Of a stretch of DNA of 64,000 nucleotides, positions 11,382 through 22,280 are shown piece after piece. This DNA is from Larix kaempferi. Its lineage: Eukaryota > Streptophyta > Pinopsida > Pinales > Pinaceae. The DNA is taken from positions 3,465,001 to 3,529,000 of the forward strand of contig BSBM01000036.1 of the NCBI GenBank assembly GCA_027924585.1, in the 5' to 3' direction. The translations under genes and the position numbers were made by a program. The stretch's first letter is position 1. Each line of letters opens with the position of its first letter. A model generated the notes under the pieces. It had not been told where the DNA came from. It was given only the letters and a program-made list of their open reading frames with translations, and ran no database searches.

Positions 11382-12401
11382 ATGGTTGTCACTCGCAGAG
11401 GAGCAAACACCATGGAGGAAGCACTTGCAGCAATCCAAACCAAACTTGAAGATCTGGATGAAAAATTTCTCAGCCTCCATCTTCAGCATTCAACCATGAA
11501 CAATAACCGACAACCAAAATCTTTTGCAGCCACTGGGTTCTCTTCTTCCAGCAATTTTCGTGGGCCGAAGCTTGATTTTCCTCGCTTCAATGGTACTGAT
11601 CTGACTGGATGGATATACTGAGCAGAACATTATTTCAGTCTGCATAATACTTTTGATGTCCAGAAAGTTCCACTTGCATCCTTTCATTTGGAATAGGAAG
11701 CCCTTCAATGGTACTGTTGGTACATCAAAGCTCATCCCGAGCCAAACTGGACATATTTTTTCCAACTCCTTTTTCCACGATTTGGACCTAGTGCTTTTGA
11801 CGACATCACAGGAGCACTCACTAAACTTCACCAAACTGGCACAGTGAGAGAGTATCAGACGGAATTTGAGAAACTAGCCAATCACACAGAAGGATTGTCT
11901 GATGAATTCTACAGGAGTTGTTTGATCAGTGGTCTCAAGGATGAAATCCGCTCAGAGGTCAAAATGTTTTGTCCCAACACAATGATGGAAGTCCTAGGAT
12001 TTGCTAAGTTGGCCGAGGACAAGATCGCAGCTCAACAATGCTCCAAACCCACCTTTGTTCCCTTCAGAAATATGGGTTCCCAACGACCTCCCATCACACC
12101 TGCTCCTCAACCAACTCCTATCAAGCAATTGTCTGAAACAGAGATGCAGGCACACCGAGAAAAAGGGCTTTGTTATAATTGTGATGAGAAATTCACTCGG
12201 GGACATAGATGTGTTCAACAAAAGCTCTATCTCTTGGATGTGGATTCTCCACCTGCCTCAGGACTTGATGAAGAAGCTCTAGATACAGTAGATGATCAGG
12301 TCGACATTCAACACTCACCTATTGACACCCCATCTCAGGACGACCCACCCGAGATCTCTCTCCATGCTGTAACCGGTGTCACCACCCCACAAACAATGTG
12401 A
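11382..12401 (+). pseudogene. Element B gag
   Basis: Capsid/nucleocapsid polyprotein. I place the start at the ATG at 11382 (MVVTRRGANTMEEAL), which follows an A-rich leader; an upstream ATG at 11301 reads only low-complexity sequence. The capsid part has LDFPRFNGTDLTGWIY and REYQTEFEKLANHTEG, followed by one CCHC-like knuckle, CYNCDEKFTRGHRC. The frame is kept from 11382 to 12401 with only two in-frame stops (about 11619 and 11694), then a stop at 12399 before protease. Confidence 0.9.
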
Positions 12402-12711
12402 GTAAGGGGATACTTCAAGAAGATCCCTCTTACCATACTCATTGATTCTGGTAGCACTCATAACTTCATTGATCCTTGGATTGCCAAACAGGCTGATTGT
12501 TTTGTCCATCCTTGCTCCAACTTTGAAGTCATGGTTGCCAATGGGGGTACCTTACCTTGCAAGGGGGAGTGTCACAATGTGCGTATCTCTATGGAATATT
12601 ATAACTTGCGCTCTCACATGTTTGCCTTGTCCTTATGCGGATGTGATGTGGTTTTGGGCATTCAATGGTTACGCACACTTGGCCCCATCTTATGGGATTT
12701 TTCTTAACTTT
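12402..12711 (+). pseudogene. Element B protease
   Basis: Aspartic protease in the same frame as gag, after one stop. The catalytic motif IDSGSTHNFI is intact near 12444-12473 and the C-terminal motif DVVLGIQWL near 12640-12670. It would process the Gag-Pol polyprotein. Confidence 0.88.
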
Positions 12712-13895
12712 GGATGCCGTTTTTAGTCAATGGGGCACAACACAAATTTATGGGATTACAACCAGGGTCTCTCTGCATCATTAGTTCACATCACCTGGAA
12801 AAAATACTTAAGAAGAATTCACATGGTGTCATCGCTCATCTCCATTCCATTCAAATGCACCCATCAACAGTCTCCACTACTTCCTTGGATAGATATGCAG
12901 GTGTATTTGCTGAACCAATGAGCTTGCTTCCTTCAAGAGACCTTTTTGGTAAGAATTTAGCCGCATCTACCTCTCAGCAAGAAATGATGACTATTTTGCA
13001 TACAGTACAGAAGTGGTAGCAATCCCTATTGGGGAATTATTTCTGCATCAAGACTGATCTCCAGAGTCTGGAAACTTTCCTGGAACAACGGGTCTCCTCC
13101 CCAACACACCTGAAATGGGTTATCCAACTCATGGGTTATGACTATGCGACCACTTACCAGAAGGGTAACGATAATATGGTGGAAGATGCTCCTCCTCACA
13201 CATTTGATGACCCAGTTTCTCTTACAGTTATTTCTCTGCTTGTTCCAAATTGGTTGCAATCTGTTCAATGGGGCTATCTCTTCTATGAACTCCATGCTTC
13301 TTCATCAGTAGGGCACTCTGGGTTCCTCAAAACGTATGACCAGGAACAATGTAACTTCTTTTGGCAGGGACTCAAAAGGACAATTCAACGGATGGTGGTT
13401 GACTGTGATACTTTCCAGGTCAACAAGGGTGAAACGACGCTCCTTTCGGGACTGCTCGAACCCTTGCCCATCCCTCCACAGATTTGGACAACTATTTCTA
13501 TGGATTTCCTAGAAGCGCTCCAGTGGTATAGTACCACATCTCAAAGGACACCATATGAAGCAGTCTCTGGACAGGCACCACCAGTTCTTCTTCCATACAC
13601 CTTCAGCAGCTCCCCAGTTCATGCAATTGACTCAATTCTTCGAAACCGTGATCAGCTTCTTCTCATTCTGCAGGACAATTTTCACATGGAAAGAATTCGA
13701 CTGAAACAACAAGCCGATCAACACCGTTCTGAGTGCACTTTTCACATCGCTGATATGGTTCTTCTTTGTCTACAGCCTTCCATGCAATCCTCCCTGAAAC
13801 TCCAAAGGTGCCAGTGGCTTGGAATGCAACCCAAGGATGCTCCAGGGGACCCACTCCTTCAAATTCTGCATCAATTTCCACACCTAAAGCTTTGA
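12712..13895 (+). pseudogene. Element B RT-leader, RNase H and integrase remnants
   Basis: After protease the RT leader reads to YAGVFAEPMSLLPSRD (about 12890-12945), then jumps straight to RNase H (NLAASTSQQEMMTILHTVQKW, KTDLQSLETFLEQRVSSPT, YQKGNDNMVEDA). The whole RT catalytic region is therefore missing. Next come the integrase zinc region (SSVGHSGFLKTYD, CDTFQVNKGE) and PPQIWTTISMDFLEAL at about 13515. The reading then jumps to WYSTTSQRTPYEAV, so the integrase core with its DDE residues is deleted. The end is the integrase C-terminal tail without a chromodomain. Confidence 0.88.
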
Positions 13896-13911
13896 GGACA
13901 AATCTTTTTCT

Positions 13912-13924
13912 AAGGAAGAGGGGA
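13912..13924 (+). other. Element B polypurine tract
   Basis: AAGGAAGAGGGGA directly before the 3' LTR; primes plus-strand DNA synthesis. Confidence 0.9.
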
Positions 13925-14276
13925 TGTTAGAAACCCATGTCTTTACTTTGTTAGTATATTATTGTTGGACGCATATGCTTTGTAAGTCATCCCATAGTAT
14001 TATATGTCCTATGGTTTTGACTCATAGTATTGGCGCCTAGACTTAGCCCATGGTTTGTATTGACACATAGTATTGACCCATGGTATTGGCGCCTAGACTT
14101 AGTATATAAGTGTGTGTTGAGGCCTATGAAGGCACCATGAAGTTATTTGTATTAAGCTTGCTCAAAGGAGGTTGTCCCCTCGAAGTGGCCTGTGATCAAT
14201 ATAAAAGTGATTCTGAGTTCTGTCATTTCTGCTATTTCGCATATTCTTATTAATTAATTGTTGTAGGTGCTTCACA
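13925..14276 (+). repeat. Element B 3' LTR
   Basis: 352 bp, same length as the 5' LTR. In the first 118 bases I count about 7 differences by eye, mostly transitions. Confidence 0.95.
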
Positions 14277-14427
14277 ATGCCTTTCATTTCTGTGAATTTC
14301 GTCGAGAACAGCTCCTGATACTCATGTAGGATGTCTGCGATCTCTACAACAGTCTGATCATCCCAATAGTCTCCAATTTATGCGAACTTTGGCTTTTCAC
14401 TTGTGCCAATGTTGACCTTCTGTTTCT

Positions 14428-15234
14428 TTACTGGTTGCTCATGTCTGGGATTTCTAACGGAGGTCCTTCTATGTCGCGCGCACCCTTCGATTCTGGTATG
14501 TTTATGTTGTACGAATCATCCTCATCGTCTTCTTGTCTATCATCGGGTACTTCAACTAGGTTATAACACTCGATGGGATGTTTTTCATGTTCCTTCCATT
14601 CTGACTGGAGGTGCGCAGGAACGCTATCTGTCCCGAAGAATTCTTCCAACATCATATCTTCGTGAGGACAGTCTGTTCTGAATATGCATTCTTTAATTAT
14701 CTCCAACGCGTCATGGATCAATGGGTTCTTGTCGTCAAAGCTAAAGTCCTTCTAGAAGTTCGCAGTCAACGTATCCCAATCAGTGGTTTCCCTGCACAAC
14801 TCCAGGTCTAAGTACCATTTCTTTGGAATGTTATCGTCGAGCGTATGTACAAACAGATGTACCCATTCTGTATGTGGCCTATCCACCCATGCCTGTGAAC
14901 AGAATTCAAGATGCTGGCGAGGATATGTTTGTCCATTAAACTTTTCAAAATGTAAAGTAACCCTGTCAGCAAACCGAATCTACATCTTCATCCTGCATTG
15001 ATCCCAAGTAATCAATGTTTTCTTGTGTGCATCCCACCATCTAGCTGGTGTGTCGCGCAGTGCCATATACAATGCTGGTAATCTATGCTCATCTGCAATA
15101 GCTACAGTATATTCTTGAATGAAAGTGTAAACATTAGCAGAACCATCATACACGGGAATAGGACTTACCTCCTTCCCGATCCAACGCAGTGATTTCGCAA
15201 CCTGCACACACCTTCTCGCTGATACTTCATGCAT
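14428..15234 (-). pseudogene. Element A second gag-like module between protease and RT
   Basis: Read from 15234 down. First block: PIPVYDGSANVYTFIQEY, then MALRDTPARWWDAHK and TWDQC, the pattern of a retrotransposon capsid N-domain. Second block (about 14970-14750): LHFEKFNGQTYPRQHLEF, LFVHTLDDNIPKKWYLDLE, TDWDTLTANF, again gag-like (the F-G / LF..TL / WY / W..L..F pattern). A normal gag already exists upstream at 17067-17785, so this is an extra capsid-like region inside pol. Element D has the same thing at 46855-47364. It then grades into an acidic linker (14721-14428) and the RT leader (14427-14282). Role unknown; gag-like identity is by pattern only. Confidence 0.7.
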
Positions 15235-15336
15235 GTGGCTTTGCCAATTTTCTAGTCCTGTCTCTGAGTCAGAGATACAAGAGTTGTCACATCTCCAGCT
15301 AAGTGTACCATTTGCAGTTGGATTAATGTAATCTTC

Positions 15337-16035
15337 CTAGTTTGCGGTGATCTGGTATAGTCTGTCCAAGTCTTGAGCCTTGGATTCCTCCTGAATCGGC
15401 TCACTGTATCTGTCCCCATCTTTACGATCCAATGGTGCAACGAACCTAAGATGCTTTCCTTCAAATATCATCTTCTTTGTCTTTAGGTCTATGATAGCCA
15501 GGTTATCCATGGCCCAGTCAATTCCTAATAGTGCAGGAAAAGGCTGACTATCGTCCACAATCTCGATAACTTCAGAGTCTACATGACTCTGGACTCCATC
15601 GCTGTCAACTACCACATCAGCTAACCGGCCAAAAGGTATGACTTTCTCTTGGTTATCCATTCTCAACTGGATAGGTGACCATAATAGCTTTGGTCGACCC
15701 ATCTGCTGCCATGTCTGGTTATTCAAGACGTTCACTTCAGATGCCAGATCAAGGATGACTTCATCCATTTCAAAGTCTCCTATCTGTGCGGTAAGTCTCA
15801 TTTCTCGGTCTGTTCTTTTATGCTTCCGTATGTGATGTACGGCACTATCAGAGTTTTTTGTTCCTGTCTGTCGTTCATATTGGTTTATGAGCTTCTGTAG
15901 CTCTGCTATGGCATTTTCACTTTTTAATAGCTTCATGCAGCTTTGCAGGAACTGTGCAACGGAAGTGTCGACATCCGTTGCGGGTACTTGTTTTGTCATA
16001 AGCAACTGGCATGTATTCAACATGTGGTATTTCAC
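15337..16035 (-). pseudogene. Element A protease
   Basis: Retroviral-type aspartic protease region. The active-site strand reads VILDLASEVNVL at about 15745-15780: the Asp is kept but the usual D-T/S-G is D-L-A-S. The flap/C-terminal part has ALLGIDWAMDNLAIIDL near 15480-15530. An upstream block with ELQKLINQYERQT links it to the knuckles. A stop near 15340 separates it from the following gag-like module. Either the motif has decayed or this family tolerates a variant; element D also departs here (NFGS). Confidence 0.8.
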
Positions 16036-16327
16036 TGTGCAATGGGATCCTCGTCGACTTAGTTTCCAATTCTATGAACGTATCCCGCACGTCGATAAAG
16101 ACCTCCTTGTTCTTTCATAATTCGAGAGCAGGTATTTTTCCCGGAGCTTTCCTTATCCATACTGTCTCAAGAGGGTTCTGCTTTGTGTGAACCTCCCCTG
16201 ACGTTGAAGCTTTTGCTCCCCTATCGCGGCTTGTCTCAGTGCCACTGCATGTGACCACGTTAATGCTCGGGTCCACTGGTCTATTCTCTACTGCGATCCA
16301 CTAGATGTTTGGATTTGGTCCCTCCAT

Positions 16328-16945
16328 TCATCTTCTTTTCTGCATTTCCACCTCTAGCACTGGGAAATCTTCAATAACATGCTCAAATGATTTACAGTAG
16401 TTGCATGTAGTGCATGGGTTAACACAATCTCTAGACACATGACCTGGCTGGCCACAATTATAACAAATGACCTGGCCGTGGCCTCTTCCCTGCGTCAGGC
16501 CAGCATTTCTTCCTCTGTCGCGGTCTCCACCACCACAGCCTCTGTATCCTCCTTGATCATATTGTGCGTTTTCTTGTTTGGGTTGGTTTTCTTCTTGTAC
16601 GTGGTACAAACCAACACCTCTCATTGCGTCCATATCTCGTTTTCTTTTGTTCATTATCTCATATGCGCGGCAGTTGGATTCATCATGTCCAACAAATTTA
16701 TAGAAAGTGCAATATAAATTTTTGGGTGTTTTCACATATTTCTGTATGAGATAGCAGTCTTCAGGTCTGTGTCCTGTAGTTCTACAAATTTTGTACCATG
16801 GGGCCTGATTCTGATTTATTGGGTTAGGAACACCACTGTTAAGATAGTCACGGAATAAAGGGCAATGCTCGCGGTCATGGCCTTCTCCTTTACAACCTAT
16901 AAACCAGACCTCATGCCTAGGTTCATACCTTTTTTTCTTTTCCAT
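16328..16945 (-). pseudogene. Element A gag nucleocapsid with multiple CCHC knuckles
   Basis: Nucleic-acid-binding part of gag. In one 205-codon stretch I see CKGEGHDREHC, CRTTGHRPEDC, CTFYKFVGHDESNC, the perfect CYNCGQPGHVSRDC and CTTCNYCKSFEH, separated by spacers and one Gly/Arg-rich stretch. That is four to five knuckle-like units, several missing one Cys through mutation. Most plant gypsy gags carry one or two. The last unit (C..C.SFEHVIEDFPVL) also occurs in element D. Confidence 0.85.
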
Positions 16946-17066
16946 TCTTCATGCTTTGTAGTTCTAGTGTCAGGGTGGTTAGCTAGTTCTAGATCTGAGA
17001 CATCCCAGAACTAGTCTCACCAATTAGCGAAGCCTATAGCTTCATCGCGATCTCCAAGTCCTCTGC

Positions 17067-17785
17067 CTATGATGCAACCTTCTTCTGCATCAATGGTAAT
17101 CTAATGTGGGGCAACAACGCAGCAATAAACCATTCCTTGTGCTGTTCTGGAGCTATAACAAAGCTCACTTGGTCCAATAAAGTCTTGAACTTATGATCAA
17201 ACTCCCAGACCGTTTTAGTCGGTCTCTGCTTTATTTCTTTCAACTCGGTTATAAACTGAGATTCAGATTTGGGTTTCTTAAACTTTGCTACAAGCGCAGC
17301 TTTAATTTCTGCGAGGGTTCTCAGCTGTGTCTGAGAGTAATTCATAAAGAAGTGTAAATCTCTATCTCTGAGGGTGGTAATGAGTTGTGCTCTCTTCACA
17401 GAATCATCGTGGATTTGTCTTACGCTCCATACGGCTTCGCAAAGAAACTAGTGCTGGTCAGGGTCTTCTAGACTAGTTCCTTTAAATATCAGTAGCTTCA
17501 TATCAGTGTTTGCCATTGTGCTATTAGGTAGTGGAGTACCGTGAGGAGCACCTTGAGTAGTTCCCTGAGTGGTGCTAGGCTGGGTAGCACCTGGATTAGT
17601 GCGCGGTTGTTGTGAGGGGCTCTGCGCAGTGAAAGTAAATGGGAGTATCGGAGTATACGTACTCGGATGAGTATCTTGAGGGGTGGGCTGTGTAATGGGT
17701 GGGCTCTGAGATCAGGAAGGCGTAGTCTCTGCAACTGGCGGATTCTGAGGGGTGGATGGTGGCATGAATTCGTTGTTAAGGTCAC
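17067..17785 (-). pseudogene. Element A gag capsid with Pro-rich leader
   Basis: Capsid-forming part of gag. The stretch 17785-17530 is rich in Pro, Thr, Ser and Gln, a low-complexity linker. From about 17520 the canonical gag pattern follows: MKLLIFKGTSLEDPDQH, then RAQLITTLRDRDLHFFMNY, LAEIKAALVAKFKKPKSESQ and WEFDHKFKTLLDQV. A stop near 17450 and a frame change near 17400-17530 break it. The zinc-knuckle part follows after about 120 bp. Confidence 0.88.
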
Positions 17786-17923
17786 AAGGAATTTCAGTAT
17801 CTATGTGGGAGTCCAATGCCTCCAATATTCTTATTAAATTTATATCTCTTCCCACTTCTCAAATTATGAGTGTCTTCGTCAGAATCACTATATATATTGT
17901 TTACCATGACAGACTTGAAAATA

Positions 17924-18436
17924 TTACCGCATTCTTAAAACACATTTCTCAGCTAAAAGCATCTTAATGTATAGACTGAGATTGTTCAAGTACTTACCTT
18001 GGAATCCATTGAAAAAGTATGCTTCTGCTTCGATGTAGGATTTGAGTGTGTCTACAGCAAATTCTGTTACGAAGCCTTCTAGCATGTGATCGACCCAGAA
18101 GTCAATTGCGCGCGTCAATGGACTGTCTATTGCTTTGAGCTGCGTTATGAGCTCTGGAGTCCACTCTGTAGAGACTGCTTCTTGAAAACAGTTTTTCTTC
18201 TCTGCAAGCCGCGAGATCTACTCGTGCAGCTTGTCTGGAAATGATGCCCAAAACATCTCGTGAATATCTTTCCATAGATATCTATTCAACCATTGTTCGT
18301 CAGATAGATGTGAGTGTCTATTCTCTTGCCTTGCAAATTCTCTTACGATCTTGTCACACCAAGCCCGGATCTCTGTCCTTTTAGGATACCAATTGTCAGA
18401 GCCTTCTGGAATCTGATGTTCTTCGTCACACATCAT
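17924..18436 (-). pseudogene. Element A pre-gag ORF
   Basis: The first coding-like sequence after the primer site, read from 18436 down to 17924 in two blocks with a stop at 18218. It is charged and Trp-rich (EIRAWCDKIVREFARQ, IHEMFWASFPDKLHE, RAIDFWVDHMLEGFV). No known domain recognised. Element D has a comparable stretch at 58167-58669 before its gag, so it appears to be a family feature rather than random sequence. Confidence 0.6.
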
Positions 18437-18462
18437 GACTACAACTCATCATGGATTCTAGT

Positions 18463-18477
18463 GCGGCAATGGAACCA
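18463..18477 (-). other. Element A primer binding site candidate
   Basis: On the - strand TGGTTCCATTGCCGC lies two bases inside the 5' LTR edge. The start matches TGGTTC in element D's site (58703-58718). The donor tRNA is not identified. Confidence 0.6.
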
Positions 18478-18479
18478 TT

Positions 18480-19929
18480 TTTTGGGTTCACGTGTGCTAT
18501 CCCATAGGGTTTTCAAGAAAGACCTAGGTTCTTTTTGGTTTCCCCTTAACCAACAAAACCCCTTCGCATGGGCCCTTTCGGAAACAACTTGCTAGCAGGT
18601 TGAGGTCTCACCCGAGGTGTATCTATGGGGTACTGCGGAATCAGGTTTCCACAGTAGGTGATGATTTTTTTACGCTGATGTACTGCACAACACGACATGG
18701 GTCATGTGCTATGGGTCAGAACTGTGTGGCGATAGACGACACCGTGGTCCTCACCTCTAAATCCTGATACTGCGGAACTTCCTTTTGATTGTGGCCGACA
18801 TAGTCCAAACTAAGACTTGGAATACTTGCAATTAACTAGTGTACTGGAATTATTAATGTTCAATCATTCATCCATTCACTACGGGTGCGGCTACCGCTCA
18901 ATCATATGCCACGGGGACGATTCTACCACCATGCATTCTTCCTACTGCGTAATGTGAAAGTGCTTAAACAACATCTAACCCTTAGCCGAATAACTGATTC
19001 ATTACTGCTTAATAAGTAAAGGCCAAAACATTCACCATTCATCTATTCATGCAGAAATTAACATATTATTTCCATATTCTCCTGATGGCAAATACATACA
19101 AAAGTTCTCTCTTAACAGTATGCAAGGGAAAATACATTCATTCATTCACAGGAAGTAGATAAATGCACAATACACAATATAATCGCACTGCACAATATTT
19201 AACGTGGTTCACTCCCCCCGGATGGGAAGCTATGTCCACAAGAACTATTGTTATATATAACTTTTCGGAACGGCACAACATTTCTTAGTCTGTGCACTCA
19301 GCTGCAGACTCTCTCTCCCTCAGATGTGTCTCTGTGCACTCAGCTGCAGAGCCTTTACAATATCTTTACTCAGAAAGGTTTCACAATATAAAAATGAAGC
19401 ATAAGAGTCTCAGTAAACCCGATTAACCCTTCCCCATACAAAATTTCCTTCTTAAATAGATCATGCTTGTAGGTCATGTCTTTATAATGCTCAAGGTCGA
19501 AACCCTTAGGGTTTCCAAAACTACTACAATTTCTCTAAACCGACTTGTTGGCCTCTAGTAGCGAGTGCTCCATCATAGCGATCCTCCACGCATTCAGCCT
19601 ATCTCTATCGGCCTTTCTGTTGTGCACACGCCAACAGGTCACTTTCGCCAAGCCGCCCTTCCTCTAACGGCCTTTTACACCTGGCCGCCGCTCGGCCTTC
19701 CTGATTTGGTCAAGGCCACCACTTGGCCTTTCATGGAGCATCTTTTCCAAAACTAGACCATCGATGGTCTATCTGGGTACCTGTGCCCATCCTTCATCCG
19801 ACACTCTACTTTGCTGGCTCCATGTGCCTTGATCACTTCGCAGCACTGCTTCCTCACAGCACTGATCTTCGCAACACCCTTCGAAGTGCTACCAAAATTT
19901 GGTTGATACGCGCAACTTCGCAGCATCCC
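18480..19929 (-). repeat. Element A LTR, right copy (5' LTR), main part
   Basis: Direct repeat of 2331-3925 up to GCAGCATCCC, where element C is inserted. Its inner edge has decayed from TGTTGG to TTTTGG. In the first 166 bases about 19 differences from the left copy are visible by eye. Confidence 0.92.
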
Positions 19930-20671
19930 TGTTAATACCCAAAAAGTGCTCACTACCTCATTTACCCATTACATGACTCATTTGTCCATATTTCCTACCA
20001 TATTTGCCTCCAAAACCTTAAGAAACCCATTAAAAAGGCTCCAAAAGGTTAAAAAACCATTAAAAATGCCTCCAAAAGGCCAAAAACCCATTTCCCCCCC
20101 AAAATAACCCAAAATTCCTCCAAAATAGCAAAAACCCTCTAAAAGGGGGAATAAAAAATATAAAAAAGAGGAAAAAGAGGGAAAAGGGAAGCAAAAACCC
20201 TATACAGCTTACCTAAACCATATGGTGACCAAAACCATGGGCCAACACTCCACCACTAAAAACTTATAAATAGGTGATGGAGGCCCCTCATTTCATATCC
20301 ACAGTCAAACACACCCTTACTCTACCAAAATCACTCCTGAAACCCTAGCTCACCCTTGAGCTACTTTCACATTTGAGTGCTCCTTTGGCCCATTTCCAAA
20401 ACCCTTTGGAGAAAGATAAAGGAACAAAACTAGAGCTTGGAAGCAACCCTCTTGGACTGCTGCAAAGGCTTCACCAACCTTCACATTGGAGGTATAATCA
20501 ATACAAAAACCATTTTTATTATCTTGTCTTTTCTGTTTATGCACATGCTTAGAGTAGTTACTATTTTACTGTACTGTCTTTCATTTACTGTTTTTCTGAA
20601 CTACTACTAAGGAGTCCCTTCTCCTTAGTAGGTGTTCATTTGCACAAGCTAGGGTGAAAACCCTAGCTACA
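19930..20671 (+). repeat. Element C 5' LTR
   Basis: 742 bp, TGTTAATACCC to GCTACA, A-rich in the middle. Matches 27792-28505. Confidence 0.94.
20265..20272 (+). promoter_or_regulatory. Element C LTR TATA box
   Basis: TATAAATA within the LTR; the 3' LTR has TATAAATAAG at the matching place near 28099. Confidence 0.65.
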
Positions 20672-20674
20672 GTT

Positions 20675-20688
20675 TTGGCGACTCCCCT
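20675..20688 (+). other. Element C primer binding site candidate
   Basis: TTGGCGACTCCCCT begins four bases after the LTR. The TGGCGA start is typical of plant gypsy primer sites; the tRNA is not identified. Confidence 0.6.
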
Positions 20689-20804
20689 TGTGTTCCTTTG
20701 AATTTCTGGTTATAGTTTTAAAGTTTTAAACGTTTTTAATTTTCTGCAATATTTTTCTATTTTTTCCTTTCGGCTACCGTAACCGCGTCTTTTGCCCCCC
20801 ACAA

Positions 20805-21240
20805 ATGCGTTCCGATCGCGTCTTTCAGGAATTTACCTGTGATCTGACTGCGGCTCTCAAACTGTTTCCCACGATCTACCGGCGGTTTCCAATCTGTTAC
20901 CTGCGATCTGACCGCGGCTATAAGCTTGTTTCATGCGGTCCGACCGCAGCTGTTAACCCATTTTTCCGTGGGCCGTCTGCGGCTCTCAGCCATTTTTCTG
21001 CAACCCATCTGCGTCTTTCGGCCTTTTTTTCCCGCGTCTCGCTTGCGGCTTTCAGCCATTTTCCTGCATCCCGCCTGCGTCTTTCGGCCTTCTTCCCGCG
21101 TCCCGTCTGCGGCTTTCAGCCATTTTCCTGTAATCTGCCTGTGATTTTCGACCTTTTTCCCGTGGTCCTCCTGTGTCTTTCGGCCAAAATCCCGCAGCCC
21201 GTCCGCGACTGTTGCACTGTTTCCCGCGGTCCAACCACTC
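20805..21240 (+). repeat. Element C leader minisatellite
   Basis: Degenerate tandem repeats with a period of about 65 bp, each unit reading roughly GCGGCTTTCAGCC, then CCTGC, then GCGTCTTTCGGCC. Clear units start near 20987, 21053 and 21117. Long open frames on both strands over this block are a by-product of the repeat. Confidence 0.8.
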
Positions 21241-22280
21241 AGATTTTCCACAGACCTACGGTCTATTTTCTGCACTTTTTCACTATTTTGAACCCAACAC
21301 TTTGCTGCAATATTTTCTACACCTGCACGGCCATCTATCATATCTGCAGCCATACTTCCCTACAGCCTTTTTCTGCAGTATTATTTATGTTCCATTTACA
21401 GAATATTTTTTAAAAAATTTCAGCATTTTACTTAAAAAGAGAAAATTTTGCATTTCAAAGTTTAATTTCTGTATTGTTATTTTTAGTTAGAAAGTTTCCC
21501 ACCCTGTGGCACTTTTACTTGGGTTCATCATCTCACATGCACACACTCTATCACCTAATTCAAGTGAGCCATAAAATACTACTTAACACAACCAACATTC
21601 TAACCCCACTTGGGGAACACATAAGAATTTTTGTAGTTAGGTAGGATTAGGGGGATAGGCATCCAAATAACAACCCTCAGTTGCTTACACTTGAGACATA
21701 GTTGTTGTCCATTAGGGAACCAAAATCCCCTAGTATTTTTTGACACGGTTTGAAACTAATTTATTGGGAAGGCCTCTCCCCTAGAAGGGTTGAAGTCGTC
21801 AGACTGGTTTCGGAAGCCTGAGTGGAATACCGCAATCCATTCAATAACCAAAGGATACCTTTCGCAGTTCTCGGTGTATCACCCGTATGGGGATAGAGAT
21901 GCAATAGAACCAAATGGCAGATTCACCCAACCGAACATGTCATGAATGGAGTATCTTAGTTGCTTTTCTTCTAAGATTGACTACCCGGTGTCCCTCCCGG
22001 TAGGGGGATATCTTTAGCCACTTGGCTCTACTATCCATATTGTCTGACTTGGATTTCATCACCTTGCAGAGGATATGTCTAGTTGAGTCAGAATACTATT
22101 TAGCTAGGTGTTTGCATGCTCCCTTACCTCCTTTTGGTCTAGCGAGTCCACTATTTTTATTTTTTAGGAAACCTGCTGCTTGTTGGTATTCTGACCATTT
22201 ATGTTGATACTCTGCTTATTATAGCACAGCTGCTACAGTAAGTGTTTTGAGTTGGTTGTTGGCCCAAGTGCCATTTTTTT
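21241..22280. other. Element C leader, no gene seen
   Basis: AT-rich leader between the minisatellite and gag. I see no supported gene or repeat. Confidence 0.5.

Larger units (their letters stand above)
10035..14276 (+). mobile_element. Element B: deleted chromovirus-like Ty3/gypsy element
   Basis: A 4242-bp + strand element inserted in element A's RT leader. The duplication ATGCC is at 10030-10034 and 14277-14281. LTRs of 352 bp at 10035-10386 and 13925-14276 start TGTTAG and end TTCACA. It has a tRNA-Met-type PBS at 10389-10400 and a purine tract at 13912-13924. Gag and protease are present, but most of RT and the integrase core are missing, so it is non-autonomous. Gag and PBS types fit plant chromoviruses (Reina-like), although no chromodomain remains. 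Confidence 0.94.

Noticed and set aside
20805-21413. Long + strand ORF (202 codons) and an overlapping - strand ORF (140 codons)
   Set aside because: Both run over the 65-bp minisatellite in element C's leader; stop-free frames are expected from a repeat without stops.
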